Shown: positions 57,954 to 64,000 of the stretch, one piece after another
Layout of the letters: every line of letters begins with the position of its first letter
How positions within the stretch are numbered: the first letter of the stretch is position 1
Source: Halomonas stenophila
Lineage (GTDB): Bacteria > Pseudomonadota > Gammaproteobacteria > Pseudomonadales > Halomonadaceae
Length of the DNA: 64,000 nucleotides
Direction: 5' to 3'
Assembly (NCBI RefSeq): GCF_014192275.1
Contig: NZ_JACHXR010000001.1
Location: 434,001-498,000 of the forward strand
Position numbers and translations under genes: made by a program
Notes under the pieces: model-generated
Told to the model about the DNA's origin: nothing
What the model saw: only the letters and a program-made list of their open reading frames with translations
Databases searched by the model: none

Positions 57954-59273
57954 ATGCACGACGCTTCCCTTTCCCCGCTCGAGGCCTGGCTGGCACGGCT
58001 GGAAGCGGCGCATCCGGTGGATATCGACCTCGGCCTCGAACGGGTGGCCGAGGTCGCGCGCCGCATGGGCCTGCTGGACGCGCCCGTCGCCGGGCGCGTG
58101 ATCACCGTGGCCGGCACCAACGGCAAGGGGTCCACCGTGGCCATGCTCGAGTCGCTGGCCCGGGCCCATGGCCGGACCACGGCGACCTACACCTCGCCCC
58201 ACCTGCTGCGCTACAACGAGCGCGTCCGCCTGGACGGCCAGGAGGCGGATGACGACTGCCTGGTGGCGGGCTTCGAGGCGGTCGACGCCGCCCGGCATGA
58301 CGGCGACCCGGTCAGCCTGACCTATTTCGAGGCGGGCACCCTGGGCGCACTGCATGCCATCGCGGCGCGGGGCCCGGACCTGGCGATCCTCGAGGTCGGC
58401 CTCGGCGGGCGCCTGGACGCGGTCAACATCCTCGATGCCGACGTGGCCGTGGTCACCACCATCGCCCAGGACCATGCGGCCTTTCTCGGCGACGATCTCG
58501 AGGGCATCGGTCGGGAAAAGGCCGGCATCATGCGCCCGGGGCGCCCCGCGGTCCTCGGCAGCACCGCGCTGCCGACGAGCGTGCGTGCCACCGCGGCTGC
58601 GCTGGGGGCGCCGGTGCATGCCCTGGGCGAGGCCTTCCAGCGCCTGGCCGTCGAGCCCGACTGGACCTGGCGGGGGCATGACGCCGCGGGGCGAGCGCGT
58701 CGACTGGCGGCGCTGCCCGATCCGGGCCTGCCCCTGGACAATGCCGCCACCGCCCTGCAGGCCCTGGCGCTGGCCGGCGTCGCGTTGGACGAGGCCGCCT
58801 GCCGCCAGGGCCTGGCGTCGGTGACGCTGCCCGGTCGCATGCAGTGGCGGGGCCAGTGGTGCCTGGACGTCGGCCACAATCCCCATGCCGCCGGCTACCT
58901 GGCCGGTCGCCTGGCCGAGCGACCCTGCCGGGGGCGCACCATCGCCCTGCTCGGCATGCTGGGCGACAAGGATGCCGATGGCGTGATCCGCACCCTGGCG
59001 CCGGTGATCGACGCCTGGGTGCCGGTCGGCCTGGACGGCGACCGGGCCCGCAGCGCCGACGCCCTGGCCGGCCATCTCGAGGCCCTGGGCCAGACGGTAT
59101 GGCATCGCGCCGCGTCGCCGGGGCAGGGGGCGGACTGGCTGGAAGCGCGCCTCGAGCCCGAGGATCGGGTGCTGGTCTGCGGTTCCTTCTTCACCGTGGG
59201 CGCCGTGCTGGCGGCCTGGGCGTCCCGGGCGCAGACTGCAACGGATGACAGGCCCAGTGAGGGAGCGACATGA
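57954..59273 (+). CDS. folC: Folylpolyglutamate/dihydrofolate synthase
   Basis: A 439-residue Mur-ligase-fold enzyme with P-loop 'GTNGKGSTVAMLE' near residue 50 and 'DVGHNPHAAGYLA' in the C-terminal domain. It adds glutamate to dihydropteroate and to folates. Its end overlaps the SPOR gene by four bases. Confidence 0.95.
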   Translation: MHDASLSPLEAWLARLEAAHPVDIDLGLERVAEVARRMGLLDAPVAGRVITVAGTNGKGSTVAMLESLARAHGRTTATYTSPHLLRYNERVRLDGQEADDDCLVAGFEAVDAARHDGDPVSLTYFEAGTLGALHAIAARGPDLAILEVGLGGRLDAVNILDADVAVVTTIAQDHAAFLGDDLEGIGREKAGIMRPGRPAVLGSTALPTSVRATAAALGAPVHALGEAFQRLAVEPDWTWRGHDAAGRARRLAALPDPGLPLDNAATALQALALAGVALDEAACRQGLASVTLPGRMQWRGQWCLDVGHNPHAAGYLAGRLAERPCRGRTIALLGMLGDKDADGVIRTLAPVIDAWVPVGLDGDRARSADALAGHLEALGQTVWHRAASPGQGADWLEARLEPEDRVLVCGSFFTVGAVLAAWASRAQTATDDRPSEGAT

Positions 59274-59974
59274 AATACGGTATGCGTGAGCGGGTCAGTG
59301 GTGCGCTGATCCTGATCGCCCTGGCGGTGATCTTCGTCCCGCTGTTGTTCGACGACCCGGCCCCCCGGGAGGATCGCCCCGAGCCGGTGCTGACCATCGA
59401 GCAGCCGGTGGAGGTCCAGCGTCGCGACCTGGCGGATCCGCAGCCGCCCGAGAGCCTGCAGGAGACCCCGGAGGCCGGGCGCGACACGGCGAGCGACGAG
59501 GCCACGGCGTCCCGCGAGCCGACCCCGCCCGCCCCGCAGGAAGACACGGCGTCGAATGCCTCCGAGCCTGAGCCCGAGCCCGAACCCGAGCCCGTCGCCG
59601 CGGCCGATGCCCCGGAGCCGGCGGCCGAGCAGGAGACCTCGTCCGATCCCATCGCCGACCTGGCCCGCGCCGCCGACGAGCGGCTGGCTGGCGGCGAGGC
59701 ATCCGGCGGCGACGCGTCCGACAGCGAGCCGGCTTCCCCCGCACCCGGCGGCGAATGGGCCGTCCAGGTGGGCAGCTTCGGCGAGCCGGGCAACGCCGAG
59801 CGCCTCGAGACGCGGCTGACCGAGCAGGGCTACCCGGCCTACCGGCGGCCACGGGGCGACGACCTGACCAGCGTCTATGTGGGCCCCTATGGCAGCTCCG
59901 AGGTGGCCGAGGACGTGATGGGCCAGCTCAAGGCCAGCCTGAACCTGCAGGGCCTGCTGGTGAAGGCGCCATGA
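59270..59974 (+). CDS. dedD: SPOR-domain protein (DedD-like)
   Basis: A 234-residue bitopic protein: a short cytoplasmic start, a membrane helix at about 9-26 ('VSGALILIALAVIFVPLLF'), a long acidic Pro/Glu-rich linker with EPEPEP repeats, and a C-terminal SPOR domain (about 160-234, 'WAVQVGSFGEPGNAERLE'). SPOR domains bind denuded septal glycans; DedD helps cell division. The folC-dedD-cvpA-purF order is conserved. Confidence 0.92.
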   Translation: MKYGMRERVSGALILIALAVIFVPLLFDDPAPREDRPEPVLTIEQPVEVQRRDLADPQPPESLQETPEAGRDTASDEATASREPTPPAPQEDTASNASEPEPEPEPEPVAAADAPEPAAEQETSSDPIADLARAADERLAGGEASGGDASDSEPASPAPGGEWAVQVGSFGEPGNAERLETRLTEQGYPAYRRPRGDDLTSVYVGPYGSSEVAEDVMGQLKASLNLQGLLVKAP

Positions 59975-60543
59975 CGCTGACCTGGCTGGACTGGCTGTTC
60001 ATCGGCCTGCTGACGGTGACCACCCTGGCCGGCTTCCTGCGAGGCCTGGTGCGCGAGGCGCTCGGGCTGGCGTCGTGGATCGTCGCCCTGCTGGCGGCGC
60101 GCTGGCTGGCCGAGCCGGTGGCCGAGCTGCTGTCCGGCGTCATCGACAGCCCCGACGGCCGCCTGGTGCTGGCCTTCGTGCTGGTGGTCTTCGCCGTCAT
60201 CCTGGCCTGTGGCGTGATCATCCGGCTGATGCATGCCGCCATCGAGTGGGTCGGCATGGGGCTGCTCAACCGGGTCACCGGGGCCGCCTTCGGGGCGGCC
60301 AAGGGCGCGGCGATCCTGGTGCTGGTCACCATCGTGATCAGCCTGACGCCGCTGGTGCAGCTCCAGGCCTGGCAGCAGGCCACGCTGCGCCCGAGCCTCG
60401 AACAGATGAGAGACTGGGCGGTAAGCCGACTGGCGGTCTGGGAGGATCGCCTGCCCGAGTCGGCGCCGTCTCTGGGCGACCTCCCGCGCTCCGCCTCGCG
60501 ACCGGCGACGGAAGCGGACGAGGCCGGGGTCGCCTCCCCCTGA
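59971..60543 (+). CDS. cvpA: CvpA family membrane protein
   Basis: A 190-residue protein with four membrane helices, starting 'TWLDWLFIGLLTVTTLAGFL' and containing the family's 'GFLRGLVREALGLASWIVAL'. CvpA is needed for colicin V production in E. coli, and related proteins support envelope function; its molecular role is uncertain. It overlaps dedD by four bases and precedes purF by 64 bases. Confidence 0.93.
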   Translation: MTLTWLDWLFIGLLTVTTLAGFLRGLVREALGLASWIVALLAARWLAEPVAELLSGVIDSPDGRLVLAFVLVVFAVILACGVIIRLMHAAIEWVGMGLLNRVTGAAFGAAKGAAILVLVTIVISLTPLVQLQAWQQATLRPSLEQMRDWAVSRLAVWEDRLPESAPSLGDLPRSASRPATEADEAGVASP

Positions 60544-60607
60544 CATTGATGAAACACGGGGCGGCCTGTCGATGCCGTCCCACCCTAGGCGAGCGAGGTA
60601 AGGTGTA

Positions 60608-62125
60608 ATGTGCGGTATCGTGGGCCTGATGGCCAAGCAGGCGGTGAACCAGGGGATCTATGATGCCCTGACGGTGCTTCAGCATCGAGGCCAGGATGCC
60701 GCCGGCATGATGACCTGGAACGAGGGGCGCTTCCTGCTGCGCAAGAGCAACGGCCTGGTGCGTGACGTCTTCCACACCCGCCACATGGCGCGTCTCAAGG
60801 GCCACCTGGGCATCGGCCATGTGCGCTACCCCACGGCGGGGTCCTCCAGCGAGGCGGAGTCCCAGCCGTTCTACGTCAACTCGCCGTACGGCATCAGCCT
60901 GGCCCACAACGGCAACCTGACCAATTCCGAGCAGCTCAAGCAGGAGCTGTTCTCCTCCGACCTGCGCCACATCAACACCAGCTCCGACTCCGAGGTGCTG
61001 CTCAACGTCTTCGCCCATGAGCTGGGCAAGCAGGGCCTGCACCTGGAGCCGGGCGATATCTTCGATGCCGTGCGCCGCGTGCATCGTCGCTGCCGTGGCG
61101 GCTACGCCGCGGTGGCGATCATCAACGGCGTCGGCATGGTGGCCTTCCGGGATCCCAACGGCATCCGCCCGGTGGTCTTCGGCACCCGTGACGAGGGCGA
61201 CGGCCAGGAGGTGATGATCGCCTCCGAGTCGGTGGCCCTCGACGTCGGCGGCTTCGAGCTGCACCGCGACCTGGCGCCCGGCGAAGCGCTGTTCGTCGAC
61301 ATGGACGGCCAACTGCATACCCAGTCCTGTGCCGACGCCCCGCGACTCGCCCCCTGCATCTTCGAGCATGTCTACCTGGCGCGCCCGGACTCGATCCTCG
61401 ACGGCGCCTATGTCTACGGCACGCGCATGCAGATGGGTCGCAAGCTCGGCGATCGCATCAAGGCCGAATGGCCGGACCACGATATCGACGTGGTCATCCC
61501 GATCCCCGACACCTCCCGGACCTCGGCCCTGGAGCTCGCCCAGCACCTCGGCGTGACCTTCCGGGAAGGCTTCATGAAGAACCGCTACATCGGGCGGACC
61601 TTCATCATGCCCGGCCAGACCCAGCGCAAGAAGTCGGTGCGCCAGAAGCTCAACGCCATCGACATCGAGTTCAAGGGCAAGAACGTGCTGCTGGTGGACG
61701 ATTCCATCGTGCGCGGCACGACCTGCCGGCAGATCATCCAGATGGCCCGGGAGGCCGGGGCCAACAACGTCTACTTCGCCTCGGCGGCGCCGCCCGTTCG
61801 CTATCCGAATGTCTACGGCATCGACATGCCGGCGGCCGCCGAGCTGATCGCCCATGGCCGCAGCGAGGCCGAGGTGGGCGAGCTGATCGGCGCCGATCGC
61901 ATGATCTACCAGGACCTGGAGGATCTCCAGGACGCCTGTCGCGAGGTCAACCCGGCCCTGGACGCCTTCGACTGCTCGGTGTTCGACGGCCGCTACATCA
62001 CCGGCGACATCGACGACAGCTACCTGGCCGATCTCGAGGCGTCCCGCAGCGACGCGGCCAAGGAGCAGAACACCGGTGACCATGCCCTGGTGGGCATGCA
62101 CAACCAGGAAGACGACATCGACTGA
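60608..62125 (+). CDS. purF: Amidophosphoribosyltransferase
   Basis: A 505-residue enzyme with catalytic Cys2 (MCGIVGLM), the glutaminase domain, and the PRPP loop '[13 protein letters not shown]' in the phosphoribosyltransferase half. It makes phosphoribosylamine, the first step of purine synthesis. The length is normal and no propeptide is present. metZ begins 10 bases later. Confidence 0.97.
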   Translation: MCGIVGLMAKQAVNQGIYDALTVLQHRGQDAAGMMTWNEGRFLLRKSNGLVRDVFHTRHMARLKGHLGIGHVRYPTAGSSSEAESQPFYVNSPYGISLAHNGNLTNSEQLKQELFSSDLRHINTSSDSEVLLNVFAHELGKQGLHLEPGDIFDAVRRVHRRCRGGYAAVAIINGVGMVAFRDPNGIRPVVFGTRDEGDGQEVMIASESVALDVGGFELHRDLAPGEALFVDMDGQLHTQSCADAPRLAPCIFEHVYLARPDSILDGAYVYGTRMQMGRKLGDRIKAEWPDHDIDVVIPIPDTSRTSALELAQHLGVTFREGFMKNRYIGRTFIMPGQTQRKKSVRQKLNAIDIEFKGKNVLLVDDSIVRGTTCRQIIQMAREAGANNVYFASAAPPVRYPNVYGIDMPAAAELIAHGRSEAEVGELIGADRMIYQDLEDLQDACREVNPALDAFDCSVFDGRYITGDIDDSYLADLEASRSDAAKEQNTGDHALVGMHNQEDDID

Positions 62126-62135
62126 GGGAGGTCCC

Positions 62136-63332
62136 ATGCACGACGAATCCAATCCGGCGGACGCCTGGGGCCTCGACACTCGGGCGATCCGCACCGGGCA
62201 CCAGCGGACCGGCGAGCAGGAGCACGGCGAGCCGATCTTCCCGACCTCGAGCTTCGTCTACGAGAGTGCCGCAGAGGCGGCGCGCAAGTTCGGCGGCAAG
62301 GAGCCGGGCAACATCTATTCACGGTTCACCAATCCCACGGTGCGCACCTTCGAGCAGCGTCTGGCCGCCCTGGAAGGCGGCGAGCGTTGCGTGGCCACCA
62401 GCTCCGGGATGTCGGCGATCCTGGCCACGGCACTGGCGTTGCTGCAGGCCGGCGACGAGATCGTCGCCTCGCGGTCGCTGTTCGGCACCACCGTGAGCCT
62501 GTTCGACAAGTATCTGAGCAAGTTGGGCATCACCATCCGCTATGTGGAGCTCTCGAACCTCGAGGCCTGGGAGGCGGCGGTGACGCCGGCGACCAGGCTG
62601 ATGTTCGCCGAGACCCCGTCGAATCCGCTGTCCGAGGTGGTCGATATCGCGGCGTTGGCCGAGATCGCCCGTCGCCATGGGGCCTGGCTGGCCATCGACA
62701 ACTGCTTCCTGACCCCGGCCCTGCAGCAGCCGCTGGCCCTGGGGGCGGACCTGGTGATCCATTCCGCGACCAAGTATCTGGATGGCCAGGGGCGTGCGGT
62801 GGGGGGCGCCGTGGTGGGGCCCGACAAGCTGCTCGAGGAGCTGTACGGCGTGGTGCGCACCTGCGGGCCCTGCCTGAGCCCGTTCAACGCCTGGATCTTC
62901 ACCAAGGGCCTGGAGACCCTCGGTCTGCGGATGAAGGCCCATTGCACCAATGCCCGCCAGCTGGCCGAATGGCTCGAGGTCCACCCGGCGGTGGAGCGGG
63001 TCCACTACAGCGGCCTGGCCAGCCATCCCCAGCACGCCCTGGCGGCGCGCCAGCAGCGCGACTTCGGCGCCGTGCTCGGCGTCGAGGTCAAGGGGGGCCG
63101 CGAGGGCGCCTGGTCGGTGATCGATGCGACCCGGCTGCTGTCGATCACCGGCAACCTGGGCGACGTGAAGAGCACCATCACCCATCCCGGGACCACCACC
63201 CACGGTCGTCTCTCCGACGACCAGAAGGCCGCCGCCGGCATCCGCGAGGGGCTGATCCGCGTGGCCGTCGGCCTCGAGGATATCGCCGACATCCAGGCGG
63301 ACCTGGCCCGCGGGATCGACGCGCTGACCTGA
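62136..63332 (+). CDS. metZ: O-succinylhomoserine sulfhydrylase
   Basis: A 398-residue Cys/Met-metabolism PLP enzyme with the lysine in 'IHSATKYLDGQGR'. The purF-metZ pair is characteristic of Pseudomonas-like genomes and favours MetZ over MetB/MetC. It makes homocysteine directly from sulfide. ATG 62136 has GGGAGG just before it. A CATGCCG/CGGCATG dyad lies at 63346-63369 after the stop. Confidence 0.93.
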   Translation: MHDESNPADAWGLDTRAIRTGHQRTGEQEHGEPIFPTSSFVYESAAEAARKFGGKEPGNIYSRFTNPTVRTFEQRLAALEGGERCVATSSGMSAILATALALLQAGDEIVASRSLFGTTVSLFDKYLSKLGITIRYVELSNLEAWEAAVTPATRLMFAETPSNPLSEVVDIAALAEIARRHGAWLAIDNCFLTPALQQPLALGADLVIHSATKYLDGQGRAVGGAVVGPDKLLEELYGVVRTCGPCLSPFNAWIFTKGLETLGLRMKAHCTNARQLAEWLEVHPAVERVHYSGLASHPQHALAARQQRDFGAVLGVEVKGGREGAWSVIDATRLLSITGNLGDVKSTITHPGTTTHGRLSDDQKAAAGIREGLIRVAVGLEDIADIQADLARGIDALT

Positions 63333-63466
63333 TCCTCCTTCTTCGCATGCCGTCCGTCCGGGCGGCATGTGGAAATTCCGAACGAAACTTTCATCTTTTT
63401 TCAGCGGATTCGGCCGGTCCGGTCGGGTAGCCTGTCGTCTCGATTCGCGATGATCAGGAGTCGCTC

Positions 63467-64000
63467 ATGTGGCGTAACTCGACTTCCGGCTGGGGGCTGG
63501 TCAGCATCCTGCTGCACTGGCTGAGTGCGCTGGCCCTCGTCGGCCTCTTCGTGCTGGGCTGGTGGATGACCGGGCTCGACTACTACGACGGCTGGTACAA
63601 CCTGGCGCCCTGGTGGCACCGCTCGGTGGGCATGCTGCTGCTGGCCGCGACCCTGGCGCGGCTGGCCTGGCGGCTCCCCCAGCCGGCGCCGGCGCTGCCC
63701 GGCCCCCGTCGGGAACGCCTCGCCGCGCACCTGGGGCACGTGGCGCTCTACGCGCTGATGCTGCTGGTGCCGATCAGCGGCTACCTGATTTCCACCGCCG
63801 AGGGCGACGGCATCAGCGTCTTCGGCTGGTTCACGGTGCCGGCGCTGGTCAGCGACCTGCCCAACCAGGCGTCCCTGGCCGGCACCGTCCACTGGTACGG
63901 CGCCCTGGCCATGATGGGCCTGGCCGCGGGCCATGCCCTGGCCGCCCTCAAGCACCATTCCCGGGATCGCCACGATACTCTGGTCCGCATGCTGCATCCG
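63467..64000 (+). CDS. Cytochrome b561 (partial, cut by the window end)
   Basis: The frame opens at ATG 63467 (AGGAG nine bases upstream) and stays open for 178 codons to the edge. It encodes four membrane helices with the heme histidines of the bacterial b561 family ('ILLHWLSALALVGLFVLGWW', 'WWHRSVGMLLL', 'HLGHVALYALMLLVP', 'HWYGALAMMGLAAGHALAAL'). Such proteins carry electrons between quinol and periplasmic acceptors such as superoxide. The frame's C-terminal end is outside the window. Confidence 0.88.
   Translation, partial: MWRNSTSGWGLVSILLHWLSALALVGLFVLGWWMTGLDYYDGWYNLAPWWHRSVGMLLLAATLARLAWRLPQPAPALPGPRRERLAAHLGHVALYALMLLVPISGYLISTAEGDGISVFGWFTVPALVSDLPNQASLAGTVHWYGALAMMGLAAGHALAALKHHSRDRHDTLVRMLHP

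Noticed and set aside
60338..62194. Minus-strand frame opposite purF
   Set aside because: purF is unmistakable on the plus strand.
63401..63997. Minus-strand frame at the right edge
   Set aside because: The plus strand encodes a cytochrome b561 with heme histidines; the minus frame is its shadow.

Overview
The window comes from a GC-rich gammaproteobacterium, most likely a halophile of the Halomonas type. Three things point there: the block leuC-leuD-leuB-asd-fimV-truA-trpF-trpB-trpA-accD-folC-dedD-cvpA-purF-metZ, which follows the gene order of pseudomonads and oceanospirillales; strongly acidic proteins (FimV, the AccD tail, DedD); and a chromosome-type leuS-lptE-holA cluster. I saw no rRNA, tRNA, replication origin or CRISPR array.

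Region 1 (1-27.5 kb) is an accessory locus for an acidic, probably sulfated and amidated surface or exo-polysaccharide. It holds glycosyltransferases, an EpsG/Wzy-like polymerase, an O-antigen-ligase-like protein, UDP-glucose and UDP-N-acetylhexosamine dehydrogenases, two tandem UDP-glucuronate 4-epimerases, two asparagine-synthase-like amidotransferases, two ATP-grasp/TupA-like proteins and an ElyC-like factor. A carbohydrate-type sulfotransferase sits between an intact glycosyltransferase and a decayed copy of the same gene. A complete PAPS module (cysD, cysNC, cysQ) lies in the locus and is headed by a gene that looks like a domesticated IS630 transposase. The locus is scarred: a broken yjbH-like gene abuts an IS30 fragment, there is a 14-copy heptanucleotide repeat, and several stretches have low GC.

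Region 2 (27.6-34.8 kb) is mostly housekeeping: DUF488, a PA2778/PA2779-type peptidase pair, holA, lptE, leuS and a YbeL-like zinc-ribbon protein.

Region 3 (35.2-40.7 kb) is a compact four-gene cassette, GNAT acetyltransferase, PhyH-type dioxygenase, fold-III PLP decarboxylase-like enzyme and ATP-grasp ligase, followed by a convergent multi-spanning membrane protein. It looks like a small-molecule pathway that I cannot match to a known product.

Region 4 (40.8-64 kb) is the leu/asd/fimV/trp/pur block. Between asd and fimV lies a three-gene insert: a small membrane protein, a membrane-anchored sulfotransferase and an arylsulfotransferase-like beta-propeller. A 49-bp asd-like fragment lies on its far side. 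The window ends inside a cytochrome b561 gene.

A roughly 100-bp repeat occurs three times (34.1, 41.9 and 44.2 kb), each time just upstream of a gene. It can fold into nested stems, and its base changes between copies are partly compensatory. This repeat, the four-gene cassette and the sulfation genes are the best candidates for undescribed biology here.
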